64,000 nt of DNA from Oerskovia turbata (lineage in GTDB: Bacteria > Actinomycetota > Actinomycetes > Actinomycetales > Cellulomonadaceae). Shown one piece after another: positions 1 to 15,000 of this stretch (within the stretch, counting starts at the first letter, position 1; each line of letters begins with the position of its first letter). The DNA is taken from NCBI RefSeq assembly GCF_000718325.1, contig NZ_JOFV01000006.1:1-64000 (forward strand). Direction: 5' to 3'. A model generated the notes under the pieces. That model saw only the letters and a list, made by a program, of their open reading frames with translations, was not told the DNA's origin and made no database searches. The position numbers and the translations under genes are program-made.

Positions 1-3000
1 TCCGCGGATGATCCGGAGCCACCCCGTACCGCACCAAACCAAACGGCGCAGGAAGACGCTCGAACAAGTCGATACCCACCTCGACACCCGACTTCGACAG
101 AATGTCCGCCGCATAGATCCCCGCAGGACCAGCACCAACAATGGCTACACGCAAAGGACGAGAGCTGCTCACAAGAAAGAACGCCTTCCGGTCGAGGAGG
201 GGAGGTGCGGTCCACGCCGGGGTCGGCAGCCGCACGCTTCGACGGTACGTCCTCAACCAGGGTTGAGGTCAAGATGCACGGTGGAGGCGGCGAGGAGGAC
301 CTGGACCATCAGGGCTCGTAGCCCTCGACGAATCCCCGGATCTCCCGGCGCATCACGTCCTCGCCCAAGGGCTCCCGGGTCGACGTCCCGATCGTGAACC
401 CGTAGCCCTCGACCGGGCCGTTCGTCCAGGAGAAGTCGTACACCCCCGGGTCGTGGGGCCTGTCGACGACCGTGAAGGCCTGACCGTCGACCGTCAGGTG
501 CCACACCTGAGGGGCCGTCCGAGGTGCAGCGCCGGCCCGGCTCTGCAACCGCTCGATCCGCGGCCTCAGGAGCGCGTCCATCACCGCCGGGTCCTCCCAT
601 GTCTGGACGCTGACGAGCAGCCGGTGCGGACCGAGGTCCCTGTGCCACGCGCCGCCCACGGGAACGAGCTCGACGTCGTAGACCACCGCGACGTCCGGGT
701 CGCCGATCGGCTCAGGGACGTAGCCGTCGGGGAGATCGGCCTCCGAGAAGAAGAAGTTCGGTCGCACCATCTGCTCGTCCCACGCCCGCGCCTCGTCCGC
801 GAGGGCGTCGACCACCGTCGCCAGCCGCTCCGACGCGGGCCTGACGTCGCGCCCGGCGGGCACCTCGGCCAACCGGTCCCACCACTCGCGCCACCCGTCC
901 GCGAGCGCCACGGCCTCGTCGCCCGGCAGGGGCTCGACCGCGATGCGGGGGACGAGCGCCGGGACGTCGTCGGCCACGGGCAGCGCCAGCCGGTCGCGGA
1001 CGAACAGGGCCACCGTGAAGCCGGTGCCTCGCCCCACGTTGATGTCCCGCAGGTCCTGTTGTTCGTGCGTCATCGCTCACCTCGTCGTCGGGCCCGGCAG
1101 GAGCCGGACCGCCCATGCTAGGCCGTCGCCGACGTGCCACGACGTGCGACAGCCCCCGAGCGGCTCCCAGGTGACCGCACGGCATCCCCGATGACCACCC
1201 GACGAGGCGTCGATGAACGCCTCGGGAACGTTCGTGGAACAAGGCCGCGGAGGCCGCTTTCCGGTCACTTCGCCCTCCTAGGGTGACGGCGTCCACCCGC
1301 TCGTGACTGGAGCCCCACCCCATGACCTCCGTGTCAGCCCCCGTGCGCCCCGCGCCACCCGCACGCCGTCGGACGATCCCCGGACGGGCCCCGACGGCCC
1401 GGTCCCGCTTCACGCGGCCGACCCCGCGGGCCCTGCGCACCTGGCTCGCGTTCCTGCTGCTCGCGGGACCCAACGTGGTCCTGCTGCTCGTGTTCGTCTA
1501 CCGCCCGCTGCTGCAGAGCTTCTACTACTCGACCCTGCAGTGGAACATGGGCTCCCCCACGGCCCGCTCGGTCGGTCTCGGCAACTACGTCGAGTGGTTC
1601 CAGGACCCGACGACGGCCGACGTCATGGTCACGACGGGCGTCTTCACGGTCGCGACCGTGGGCGGCTCGCTGGTCCTGGGCCTGGGACTGGCCCTTCTGC
1701 TGAACCGACGCCTCAAGGGCCGCGGGTTCGCGCGGACCGTCGCGTTCGCACCCTACGTCCTGTCGGGCGTCGCGGTCGGCATGCTGTGGCTGTTCATCTT
1801 CGACCCGCGCTACGGCCTGCTCTCAGCCGGCCTGCGCGCGATCGGGCTCGAGTCCCCCGACTGGTACACGACCTCGCCGTGGGCGCTCGTCATGATCATC
1901 GTCGTCTACCTGTGGAAAAACGTCGGGTACGTCGCCCTGATCTTCCTCGCCGGTCTCCAGGCCGTCCCGCAGGAGCTCAAGCAGGCCGCCGCGCTCGACG
2001 GCGCGTCCTCGGCCCGCACGTTCCGTTCGATCGTCCTGCCGCTGCTCGCGCCCACGACCTTCTTCCTCACGGTCACGACGCTGCTGAGCTCGCTGCAGTC
2101 CTTCGACATCATCCAGGCCATGACGAAGGGCGGGCCGCTCGGCTCGACCACGACCCTCATGTACCAGATCTACGAGGAGGGCTTCGTGACCGGCCGCGCC
2201 GGCTACGCCTCGGCCGTCGCGACGATCCTCTTCCTCCTGCTGCTGGTCGTCACGGTCGTCCAGCTGCGCTTCGTCGAGAAGAAGGTGCACTACGCATGAG
2301 CGTCCAGAACCCTGTGCGAGAGTCCCCGGCCCCCGCACCCACCCAGCACCCGACCGCGACCTCGGGCGCGTCCCGCGCTCAGCACCCCGGGTCGCCCGTG
2401 GACGCACCACCGGCCTCGGGTGGTGCCGGCCACCGCCCGAGCGGCGCCCGGACGCCGGAGCGCACGCGCCGTCGTCGGCCCCTGCACCTGGGCTCGTACG
2501 CGACCCTGCTGGTCGCGACCGTCGTCATGGCGCTGCCGCTCGTGTGGATGGTGCTCGCGAGCTTCAAGCGCCCCGACGAGCTGTACTCGATCCCGCTCCA
2601 GTGGCTCCCGCAGAACCTCGACCTCGCGAACTACGTCCAGACGACGCAGAGCATCCCCGTCGGGCAGCTGTTCCTCAACAGCGTGGGCCTGACCGTCGTC
2701 GGCTCGACGCTCAAGCTGCTGCTCGGCCTGTGCTGCGCCTACGCGCTCGTCTTCCTCGACTTCCCGTTCAAGCGCGCGGTGTTCGTCCTGGTCCTGTTCA
2801 CGCTGCTCATCCCGCAGCAGATCACGATCATCCCCAACTACACGCTCGTCGCCCAGCTCGGGTGGCTCAACACCTACCAGGGCATCCTCGTGCCGGGCCT
2901 GGCGAGCGCGTTCGGGACCTTCCTGTTCCGTCAGCACTTCCTGTCGCTGCCGATCTCGATCCTCGAGGCCGCCGAGCTCGACGGGGCAGGCCACTGGCGC

Positions 3001-6000
3001 AAGCTGTGGAGGTTCGTCGTGCCGCTCTCCTACCCCACGATCGCGGCCGTCGCGCTCGTGTCCGTGGTCGCCGAGTGGAACGACTACCTGTGGCCGTTCC
3101 TCGTGACCGACGACGCCGAGAAGATGACGCTCCCCGTGGGCCTCACTCTCCTGCAGAGCGTCGACGGCATGAACAACTGGGGCGTCCTCATGGCCGCGAC
3201 CGTGCTCGTGACCCTCCCGATCCTGATCGTCTTCCTGTTCCTCCAGCGCCGGCTCGTCGCCGGGCTCACTGCCGGAGCCGTGACCGGCTGACCTGCCGGT
3301 CCTCCCCTGTCCCCCCGGCACCTGCCGGGTCGCTGTTCCCCACCCCAAGGAGCATCACGTGAACCAGCCCCTGCCCGCCCAGTGGACCCCGTCGCGACGC
3401 GACGTGCTGCGCCTCGGCGGCCTCGGCGCCCTCGCCCTCACCCTCGCCGCGTGCGCGGGACCGACCGTCGGCGGCGGCACGTCCGCCCCGTCCGCCTCCG
3501 CGGGCACCGACTGGTCGACGATCAAGCCCGCCTCGCAGATCACGTGGTGGAGCAACCACCCCGGCGCCTCCAAGGCCATCGAGGAAGAGCTGATCCGCCG
3601 CTTCAACGCCAAGCACCCCGACATCGCGGTCAAGCTCGTGACCGCAGGCGCCGGGTACGACGAGGTCGCGCAGCGCTTCCAGGCCGCGTCGTCGTCGAAC
3701 AACCTGCCCGACCTCGTCATCGCGAGCGACGTGTGGTGGTTCCGCTACTACGTCAACGGCCAGGTCATGCCGCTCGACGACGTGTTCGCGCACCTCGACG
3801 TCGACGTCGACGACTACAACCCGACCCTCTACGGCGACTACGCGTACGACGCCAAGCACTGGGCCGTGCCGTACGCGCGCTCGACGCCGCTCTTCTACTA
3901 CAACAAGGACCTCTGGGCGAAGGCCGGCCTGCCCGACCGCGGACCCGCGACGTGGGCCGAGCTCGCCGAGTGGGCGCCCGCCCTGCGCGCCCAGGTCCCG
4001 GCCGACGGCGCGCCTCTGGGCCTCGCGACCGGCACGTCGTGGGCAGCCTGGTGGTTCGAGAACATGCTGTGGGGCCACGGCGGCACGTACAGCGACGAGT
4101 TCACGGTCACGCTCGACAGCCCGCAGGCGCTCGCCGCAGGCGACTTCCTGCACGACCTGTTCCACGGCTCCAAGGTCGCGGGCGTCGGGACCGACGCCGG
4201 AGCGGATTTCGCGGCGGGCATCTTCGCCTCGACCATCGGGTCCACGGGCAGCCTCACCGGACTGCTCGACGCGGCCACGTTCGAGGTCGGCACGGCCTAC
4301 CTGCCCGACGGCCCGAACGGCTCGGGGACCCCCACGGGCGGCACGGGCCTGGCCATCCCGGCCTCGCGCACGCCCGAGCAGCAGCTCGCCGCCGCGATGT
4401 TCCTCGCCTTCCTCACCGACGCGGACAACACCGCATACTTCTCCCAGAACACCGGGTACATGCCGGTGCGCACGTCCGCGGTCGAGGGAGAGACCATGAG
4501 CAGCATCTACGCGGCCACCCCGCAGTTCCGCACGGCCGTCGACCAGCTCGCCGAGAAGTCGCGCTCGCAGGACTGGGTCCGGGTCTTCGTGCCGGGCGGC
4601 GACCAGATCCTCACCGACGGGATCGAGCAGATCGTGCTCAAGGGCACGCCCGCCGCCGACGCGTTCGCGTCGATCACGCCGCGCCTCGAGAAGGCGTACC
4701 AGGAGAACGTGGAGCCGTACCTGTGACGGGCGCTGTGGCGGTCGTCGCGCACCGCGGGAACTCGTCCGTCGCCCCGCAGAACACGCTCGCGGCGTTCGAG
4801 GCCGCGTGGCGCGCGGGAGCCGACAGCATCGAGCTCGACGTGCAGCTCACCGCGGACGGCGAGGTCGTCGTGATCCACGACGACACGCTCGACGCGACGA
4901 CGGACGGTCGCGGCCGCGTCGACGCGCACACCCTCGCAGAGGTCCGTACCGTCGACGCGGGCTCGTGGTTCGCCCCCGCCTACGCCGGGCAGCAGGTCCC
5001 GACGTTCACGGAGCTCGTGGACTTCCTCGTGACGCACCCCGGCATCGACCTGCTGCTGGAGATCAAGGGCGACTGGGGGCCCGACGACGTCCGCAAGGTC
5101 ACCGAGCCCGTCCAGCGCGCCGGGCTCACGGGCCGCGTGATCGGGCAGAGCTTCTGGCCCTCGACGGTCGCAGCCCTCGCGAAGGTGGCCCCGGACCTGC
5201 GCCGCGGGCTGCTGGTCGGCGAGCTCCCCGACGACCTGCTCGCGACGTGCGCCGAGCTGGGCGTCATGACGTGCAACCCCGCAGGGCACCTGCTCGTCGA
5301 ACGGCCCGGCCTGGTCGACGAGCTGCACGCCGCCGGGCTCGAGGTCATGGTGTGGACCCTGAACGAGCCCGAGCAGTGGACGCTGGCCCTCGTGGCAGGC
5401 GTCGACGCGATCATCACCGACCGGCCCGATCAGCTGCGGGGGTGGCTCGCAGGACGCTGATCCTGGCCCGGCCCCGCGGCCCGGCCCGCGGCCCGCGCGG
5501 CCGCCCGGCCGCCCGCGCCGAGAAGTGAGCAGATGCCCCCGGATCGCGCGATCCGGGAGTAACTACTCACTTCTCGGCGTGCTCGTCCTGGCCCGGGCGC
5601 GAGCAGTCAGCCCCGAGCGTCGACCATCCGGGCACCCGACACGACCCCCGACACCCCGCGCCGGTCGCGCGTGAGCAGGACCGAGACGACCGCCACGAAG
5701 GCGACGAGCGCACCGAGGGGCGCGGCGACGTCGGGCAGAAGACCACCACCCGGGACCTCCGCCACCACCAGGCACACCCCCCAGAGCCCGCCCGACGCGA
5801 AGCCGCGCACCACCCGACGCACCGTGGTCCCGCGGCCGAGGCCACCCGCACCGACCGGGCCCTCGGCGACGTCCGCCGTCCAGCGAGGCTCGAGCCACAA
5901 CGCCCGCTGCCCCCACGACGCCCCGCTCCCCAGGAACGGCGGCACGAACAGGACCAGGACCACCGGCACGAACGATCCGAGCACGACGTCGACCGCCCCC

Positions 6001-9000
6001 GCCTCGGCCGGGACGTCCTGCCCCGACGCGACGAGCACCACCCGGTAGAACAGGACCAGCACCATCCCCGTCACCGACACCAGGAACGCGTCGATCGCCA
6101 TGCCCAGCCACCGCCGCCACACCGTGACCGGGCGCGGCACGCCCCGCTCCGTCGCGAGGTCGGTCGAGCGCGGCATCCACCGCAGGACCACCGGCGCGAT
6201 CAGCGCGCCGACCAACCCGCCCAGGGTGTTCGTCAGGAGGTCGTCGACGTCGGCCAGCCGGTACGAGCACGGGACGAGACCGAAGATCCCCGTGCCCTGC
6301 GTCGTCTCGATGAGCAGCGACGCCGCGAACGCGGAGAGCACCGTGAGCGGCAGGCGCCACCCGAAGAAGCGCCGCACCAGCACGCCCCACGGGACGAACA
6401 GCACCACGTTGAACACCGTCTGGAGCACGGCAGGGCTGCGCAGGCGCGCCGCGGCGCTCATGCCGGCGGTGTCCCGGCGGACGTCCTCGACGAACTGGAA
6501 CGGGTTCAGCTGCGGGCCCGAGAACCCGTGCTGCGCGCACCACTGCGCGAGGTCTCCCGAGGGCAGCGGCAGCAGCGTGTACGCCACGAGCGCGACACCG
6601 TAGACCGCGACCGCCGCCGACCCCAGCAGGCGCAGCCAGCTCAGCCGCCCGTACCGGCGGTACTGCCAGACCACGATCGGCAGCAGGAACATCACGAAGA
6701 CGACGACTCCGCCGATCACGCCCACGTACGCGGGCCAGGTCCACCTGCTCACGACGAGACCCTAACCAGCGGCGCCCTGCGCGGCGCGGTGGACCCGGGT
6801 CGTGTGCGTCACCCTCGACGGGTGAGGGCGTCACCCTCGACGGGTGAGGGCGTCACCCTCGGCAGGTGAGGGCGTCACCGTCGACGGGTGGGGGCGTCAC
6901 CCTCGGTGTCAGGCGTCGCCGTCGTGACCGGCATCGCCCTGCGACTCCCCGCGCCCCAGGTCGCGGTCGCCGGGGCGGTCACGGTCGGCGGTGCGGCGCA
7001 CCGCGTCCTGGTCCTGCTCCCGCTCGTCGGCGTCGTCCTGCGACGCCGCTGCATCGCGCTCGTCCTCGACCCGGTTCCGCTCGGCCGTCTCCTCACGCTC
7101 GTCGATGACCTCCTGACCCGGGCCGGCGAAGGCCTGCGCACGCTCGACCCCCTCGGCCGTGCCGCTGAAGAAGGCCGACTCGGACGCGCCGCCAGGCAGG
7201 TCCTCGGGTCCGATCTCCCCCGTGTCGCCCGCGCCCGGCGCGCCCGCGAGCGCCGCCTCGACCGGTGACATGACCCGGGTCTCGACGACGTCCTGCGGGG
7301 CGCTGACCGTCCCGATCACCCGCGTCTGGTCGCGTACCGACACGCGGCGCGTCGCCTGACGGGTCGACAGGGGCGGCTGGCCCGGGATGCCCGGCCCCAC
7401 GGGGATCGAGGGCGGGAGCTGGACCTCGGGTTCGGGGATCGCGGGCTGTGCCGCCGCACCGTCGGCCTGTGAGCGGCCGGGCGCGACGTCGGGCTCCTCG
7501 CTGATGCGCCCCTCCTCGACGCCTTCGAAGCGCGTGCGTGGCAGCGAGTCGGAGCTCGACCGCTGGAGCCACTCGACGAGCCCCTCGCGCACGAAGCACC
7601 GCAGGTCGAACAGCGTCGGGGCGTCGCGCGCGCTCACGAGCGCGCGCACCCGGACGACGCCGTTGATCGCGTCGGTCACCTGCAGGATGCCGACGCGCTG
7701 GTCCCAGAGGTCGGTGTGCGCGAGGAGCCGCTTGAGCTCGGCGCGCATGGCGCCGAACGGCACCCGGAAGTCCAGGTCGAGCTCGACCGTGCCGAGCAGG
7801 TCCGCGGCCCGTCGCGTCCAGTTCTGGAAGGGGGTCGTCGTGAAGTACGTGCACGGCATGATGAGGCGCCGGTCGTCCCACAGGTGCACCACGACGTACG
7901 TCATGGTGATCTCCTCGATCCGCCCCCACTCGCCCTCGAGGACCACGACGTCGTCGACCCGGATGCCGTCCGTGAACGCGATCTGCATGCCCGCGAACAC
8001 GTTCGCGAGGGACGTCTGGGCCGCGAGGCCCGCGACGATCGAGATGACACCGGCTGACGCGAGGATGCTCGCGCCCGCGGCGCGCGCCGCAGGGAACGTC
8101 AGCAGGACCGCCGCGATCGCGCAGACCACGATGATCGCGACGGTCAGCCGCCGCACCACGATGATCTGCGTGCGGATGCGCCGCGCGTGCCGGTTGTCGA
8201 CCACGTCGACCCGGAAGCGCTTGAGCGCACTGTCCTCCAGGACGAACGCGAGCGCTCCCACCCACCATGCACCTGCCGCGATGAGCGCGATCAGGAGGGC
8301 GTGCTCGACCGCTGGGCGCCAGCTCACCGACGGGTCGGTCGTGACCCGCACCGCGATCCACACCGCGACGACCATGAGCACCGCACGGTCCGGGCGGCGC
8401 AGCCGCTTCGAGATGCCCCGTGCGAGCTCGCTGCGCCGCCCGAGGCGGTTCACGACCGCCGAGAGGATCGTGCCCAGCACGAACGCGACCACCAGCGCTC
8501 CCGCGACGGCGGCCAGGGTCAGTGCGACATCTGTCGCGTTCTCGATCTCGTCGTCCATCCGTCCACGCTATGGCCGGGCGCTGGGCGGCGCCCGGACAGG
8601 GCGGGAATGAGACGGTCCTCACAGGCCGGGCAGGCGTGCCTCAGCGTGCGAGCCACGGTGCCAGACGGCGGGTCACCCACGGCAGGACGGCGTAGGTCAT
8701 GATCGGGGTCAGGACGAGCGTCGTCACGAGGACCCTCGGGACGACGGGCAGCTCGCCGAAGCTCGGGACCGCCCATGACACGAGCAGCGTGAACGCCAGG
8801 TTCACGGGGAAGAACCCGAGCCAGATGCTCACCGACTGCTTCCACCGGGCCGGCGCACGCTCGGCGCCGAGCTGCGGCTCCTCGACGCGGGCAGGGACGT
8901 CGAACCACCCCTCGATGCCCGTCCTGCGCTCGACGCGCTGGTCCTCCACGAGCCCCTGCCCCTCCTGGAGCCACGCGACCCGCTCGGGCGAGGAGTCCCA

Positions 9001-12000
9001 CGCGTCGAGCGTCGCCTCGTCGGCGAAGCGGTAGAGCATGTGCCAGTCGTGCGAGTCCTTCGCGGCGCGCACCCAGCCCGACCCGAGGAACCCCGGGTAC
9101 GTGTTGGCCATGTTGACGCCGGTCTGGACCCAGCGCGTCGCGTCCGGGACCAGGTCGGGGTGGATGCGGCGGTGGATGGAGACGGTGACGGGTCGGTCCG
9201 GGGATCGCCCGGCCGTGCCCGTGGAAGGAACGGTCATGAGGGCGAGTACACGACGCCGACGTTTCCGGGGTGTGACGACCCGGCCGTCGTGGGACGGCGC
9301 GTCCCGACAGGTGGGCGCCCGCCGGGCCGCGCCCAGCGTCCTCCGGAGCGACGGCTCGCTACGCCGAGGCCCCGTGCTGGTCGAGCAGGTGCCGCGAGAC
9401 CGTCTCGATCACGCCGTACGGGATCGGCTCGGACAGCATGAACTTGAGCGTCCCCTTCGAGGCCCGGTACGGGGCGACGAGGCGCTCGAAGTCCACGTCG
9501 CCGTCGGGCACGGGGTACAGGCTCACGTGGTGCTTCCACCCCGCGAAGTACACGACGACCCGGCCACCGACCGTCACCGCCGGGATCTGGTAGCTGATCT
9601 TCTCGCCGGCGTCGGGCACGACCCGGTGGATCGTCCGGCGCATCTCCTGCAGGACCGCCTGGGTCTCGGGCGGGAACGAACCGATGTAGTCGTCGACGGT
9701 CGCGAACGTCCCGGTCATGCCGGCCTCCCCGTGCTCGGGCCCCGCGGGCTGCGGGAGTCCTTCCCCTACTGTCTCGCGCGAGCGGGTGAAGGGCCTGCGG
9801 AGCGTCACCGTCGGCGGTGCCGGGCGTCACCGCCGACGGCCTCGGCGGTCACCCTCGGCGGACCGGGGCGTCACCCTCGGCGCGCCCGGGCGGGCCGACC
9901 CGACCATACTGGCGAGATGATCTCCTGGGACCTGGCACTCGCCCTGCGCGAGGCGGGAGTGCGCTGGCACCCCGAGTCCGGCGACCGCTTCCGGCTCCTC
10001 GGCACGGGTCCCACGGGCGACCTCTTCACCGTCAGCGACATGACGATCGAACCGCACGAGTTCGACACCGGCGTGATCCTCGGCTTCAACGGGACCACCG
10101 AGTGGGCGCTCGACTCCGTGGCGCTCGAGGACGCGCTGTGGCACCCGCTCGAACCCCAGCTCCGTACCCTGCTCGGCGGCACCTTCCGCTGGCTCCAGCG
10201 CTTCGTCGAGGACGACGACCACCCCGCCTACCTCGTCGAGATCGAGCTCGGCGGACGCCCGCTCACCTTCCGCGGCCACGACCCCGCCGACGCCTACGCC
10301 GAGGCCCTGCTGCACCTGGTCGCGGCGTCGACAGGACCGGCGGACGCGTCACCCGGCTCCTCCGACGCCGGGACCGACCCTGCCGGTGGACGCGGGGTGG
10401 CGAGCTGAACGCCGCGGGTCCGCCCACGGACGCACCACCCGAGCAGGTGACGACTCCCGACGGCGCCCCCGCGGCCGCCCTCCGCGACATCCCGCCGGAC
10501 ACGACGGGGACCGGTTCCTCCCCGGCCGACACCCCCCAGACGGCTGAGAGGTCCGAGACGGCCCCCGGTTCCAGGCGCCGGCCACGGTTCCCCGTGCTGT
10601 CCGGGATCCGTCGCGCCCCCTCGACCCTCCGCCGGGTCCTCCAGGCGCTCGGCAATGAGGCGACGCCCGACGACGAGCCCGACGTCCCGGAGATCTCCCC
10701 GGACCTCGTCCCGCTGCTGCGCACGCTCGGCCGGGCGATGCTCGACTCGGGGCAGTCGGTCAACGACGCGCAGGACGTGCTCAAGCAGGTCGCCGACCTG
10801 CACGGGGCGCACACCGTGCAGACCCTCGTCCTGCCGACGTGCGTCTTCATCCGCGTCCAGACCGCGTCCGGCGTCGTCACGGACTTCACCGACGCCGCGG
10901 GCAGCGGGCTCGACCTGGACCAGATCGGCGCGCTCTACGCCGTGATCCGCAAGCTGCGCAACCAGACGATCGACCTCGCCGACGCGCGGGCCGAGCTGCG
11001 TGTGATCCGGAGCCGCCCGCCCAGGTTCGGCGCCGTGCTCACGGTCGTCGGGCACGCGATCCTGACGCTGGGCTTCGGCCTGATCCTCAACCCGACCCTG
11101 GACCTGCTGCCCGTCTTCGTGGTCCTGGGGCTCGGCGTCGGGCTCCTGCGGTGGCTCGCCGCGCGCTGGCCCACGCTCAGCACGGCCCTGCCCGTCGTCG
11201 CGTCCTTCCTCGTGACGGTCCTGGCGATCCAGGTGGTGCAGCCCTGGCTCGGCGACAGCCCGCTGCAGGTCCTGGTCCCGCCGCTCATCAGCTTCCTGCC
11301 GGGGTCCGTCCTGACCGTGGCCGCGATCGAGCTCACGAGCAACCAGATCGTCTCGGGCGCGAGCCGTCTCCTCTACGGGATCGCCCAGCTCCTGCTCCTC
11401 GTGTTCGGCGTCGTGGCCGGCGCGGCGGTCGCGGGCGACCTGATCGCCGGGCACGGGGGCGAACGGATGGGGTGGTGGGCCCCGTGGGTCGGGGTCGTGC
11501 TCGTGGGCGTCGGGCAGATGCTCTTCGCCTCGACCCCGCGCCGGAGCCTGCCCTGGGTGCTCGTGGTCCTGTTCGCGGCCTACGCGGCCCAGCTCGTGGG
11601 GTCCTACGTCGCCCCGGAGATCTCGGGCTTCTTCGGTGCTCTCGTGATCGTGCCGCTCGCGACCCTCGTCGAACGGACCCGCACCGGCCCGCCGGCGATC
11701 ATCACGACGCTCCCGGCCTTCTGGCTCCTGGTGCCGGGCGCCCTGAGCTTCCTGGGCCTCTCGGAGCTCGTGGCGGGCAGTGCGGGCTCGGTGTCGGACA
11801 TCGCCAACGCCGTCGTCGCCGTCTTCGCGATCGCGTTGGGCATGCTCGTGGGTACGGCGCTGACTCGCGACGCGAGACGCGTCGGTCGTACCTTCTTCAC
11901 CGAATAGGCTCGGACCCGGCACACCATCGCCAGCGGATCCTTGCTCTGCGGGGCCAGAGCACTCACAAACGTAGTTGAAGATGGAACGAGTCGGCAGGCA

Positions 12001-15000
12001 CCGAGGACCGCCCTCGCATCCCATCTGCCGGCGCACGCGGCTCCCACGTCATCCGGACGCGCCGCGACTCAGGCCGCTGAGGCTCCAAGAACGATTCCCG
12101 TCACCACGACGGCACGGTACGGCGTCGAGCTCCCGCTCGACCGCCGCAGTGCGCACGTGGTCCCGGCCTCGGCCCGACGAACGGAACATCGGAACACCGT
12201 GACACCTGCACTGCTCAGTTCTGCCGCGCCCACAGCGCGCCGCCCGCTCCCGGGCACGGACGACCGCACGACCACACTCCTCGGCGCAGCCGACCAGCCG
12301 GGACCCGGCACGAGAGGGGGTCGCTGATGGGGAAGCACTCCCAGCGCCGCTTCGCCGCGACCCTCCCCGGACGCTCCGTGCGCCGACGATCCCCCTTCGC
12401 GGTCGCGGCAGCCCTAGCCGCGGTCGCCGTGACCACCACCGCCGGCGCCGCCAGCCTCGTCACCACCCCCACCACCGCCCAGGTCGCCGCGGCGAGCACC
12501 ACCGGTACGGCGGCCTCGACGGTCACCAGCATCGCCGGGGCGAGCGCCTCGACCCCTGAGGAGCAGGCTGCCCTCGAGGCGGCGAGCACCGAGCTGGTGC
12601 GCGCCGAGTACCTGGCGAGCGAGGGCACGTCCTCCCTGGCCCCCGAGCAGCTGGCCCAGATCACCGCGACCCGTGACCAGCTCCGCCAGCTCCTCAGCGC
12701 CGCGACCACGAGCACGTCGGAGAACGGCGGCGAGACCGGCCGCGGTGCGACGACCTCGCCCACCGACGTGCCCACCGGCACGGTGGCCGACCCGTCGCTC
12801 GACGCCGGTGGGCTGGCCCCCGGACCGACGCTCGAGGCCTCCGGGGCGGATGCCGCCCTCGACGGTCGCGACACGTTCCGCGCGAGCCGCGCCGGCACCG
12901 AGGGGCGCGAGTCCCTCAGCGCCGACACCGCCACCACGATGCCCGAGACCGCGACCGCCGACCCGGCCGACCCGGCCGACCCGGCCGACGCTGCCGACGC
13001 TGCCGATGCGCCGGCCGAGCCCGCTGCGGCGGACGCCGACCCGGCGACCGTCGAGGAAGACCCGTCCGGCCAGGCACAGGTCGCCCCGACGATCGAGGAG
13101 ATCGGAGCGGCGACCGAGGCCCTGCGCACGCTCCTCGACGCGACGACCGTGACGGTCTCGGTCGAGCCGGGACCGCCGACGGCCGAGGAGGTCGCCGCCC
13201 AGCAGGCCGCAGAGCGTGAGGCCATGGCCGCCCAGCTCGCGGCGTGGGCGAACAGCACCGCGGGATACTCGAACGGCAACATCCCGACCGAGATCCTGTG
13301 CTCGCCGAGCTTCGCGCCCGGTCACTTCGTGCGCTGCGACGGGGTCTACCACCTCGAGCAGCTCAACACGGCCTACCGTGCCGCGTTCGGGACGGACATC
13401 TCGGTGACCTCGTCCTACCGCTCGTACGCCTCACAGGTCTCCGTCAAGGCGTCGAAGGGCAGCCTCGCGGCTCCCCCCGGTACCTCGAACCACGGCATGG
13501 GCCAGGCGCTCGACCTGGGCGGCGGCATCAACCAGTTCGGCACCGCCCAGTACAGCTGGATGCGGGAGAACGCTCCGGCGTACGGCTGGGACAACCCGAC
13601 CTGGGCGCGCCCGGGCGGGGCGAACCCCGAGGCCTGGCACTGGGAGTTCGGCACCACGTACTGACCTGACTGCCAGGGACGTCCGAGGCGCCACGACGGC
13701 CGCCGACCCGCGCGGGTCGGCGGCCGTCGTCGTGCCCGGGACCGTTCAGCCCCAGGTGGCGGCGATGAGCAGCATCGTCACGAGGAACCCTGTCACCAGG
13801 TTGAGCCAGAGGAAGCGACGCCAGCCCGCGTTCGCCCGTTCGCAGTCCTCGTCCTGCACAGACCAGGACGCGGCGACGTTGGCGAGGTACGGGAGCGGGA
13901 GCAGTGCCGCCAGCCATCCCGGCCAGGGGAGCAGCGCGAGCAGCACCGCGGCGACGAGGTAGGCGCAGGCCGCGACCACGACGGTCCGGTGCGCCCCGAT
14001 CACGGTCGCGACCGAGCCGATGCCGCCCTCCCGGTCGGCCCGCACGTCCTGGACCGCGCCGAACGCGTGCGACGCGGCTCCCCACAGCACGAACGCGACC
14101 AGCACGGGCCACACGCTGGGGGCGCCGAGGTCGGTCCCGACGAGCACGAGTGCGTACAGCAACGGCCCGACGAAGTGCATGGCGGACGTGAACGAGTCGA
14201 GGAACGGCCGCTCCTTGAAGCGCAGCACGGGCGCCGAGTAGGCGACGACGAGGAAGACCACGACGGCGAGCGTCAGGTTCGCGGCCACGTCGCCCTGGAC
14301 CAGCAGCCACGCGAGGAACGGGACGTTCGTCACGGCACACGCCCACAGGATGCGCCTGTGGGTCACGCGCGCCGTGGCAGGGTCCGCGAGCGCGCCCTCG
14401 ATCCCGCCCTTGCGCGGGTTCCGCAGGTCGGACTCGTAGTCGAACACGTCGTTGATCCCGTACATGAGCAGGTTGTAGGGGATCAGGAAGTAGAGCGTCC
14501 CGACGACGAGCGCGGCGTCGATGCGGCCACCGGTCGCGACGAGGTAGCCGGCCGCGAAGGGGTAGGCGGTGTTGATCCAGGAGAAGGGCCGCGAGGCCGC
14601 GACGATCTCCCGGAGCGCGACGAGTGGCCCCGGTGCAGCCCCCGGCTCGACCGCGAGCCCCGTCATGACTGCCCTCCCGCGTGCCGTCGTCGCCGACCGT
14701 CCCCGACCCAGGTCCAGACTGCGGGCAGCAGCAGCACCGCGGCCAGCGGGTAGGCGAAGTCCTCGAGCGGCGCCCCGGCGAGGTAGATCCCGAGGATCTT
14801 GTCCGGGGCGTACGTGTAGAGCCCGACCGCGATCATGATCGTGTCGAACACGAGCGTCAGGACCACCATGACCGCGGCCGTCCACAGGAGCGGGCCGGCC
14901 CGGTGGCGCCGGAGCGTCCATCCGGTGACGGCGGCGACGAGCGCCAGGACCACGAGGTTCAGGACGATGTTGGTCATGCGCCGGTTCCCGTCGTCGGACG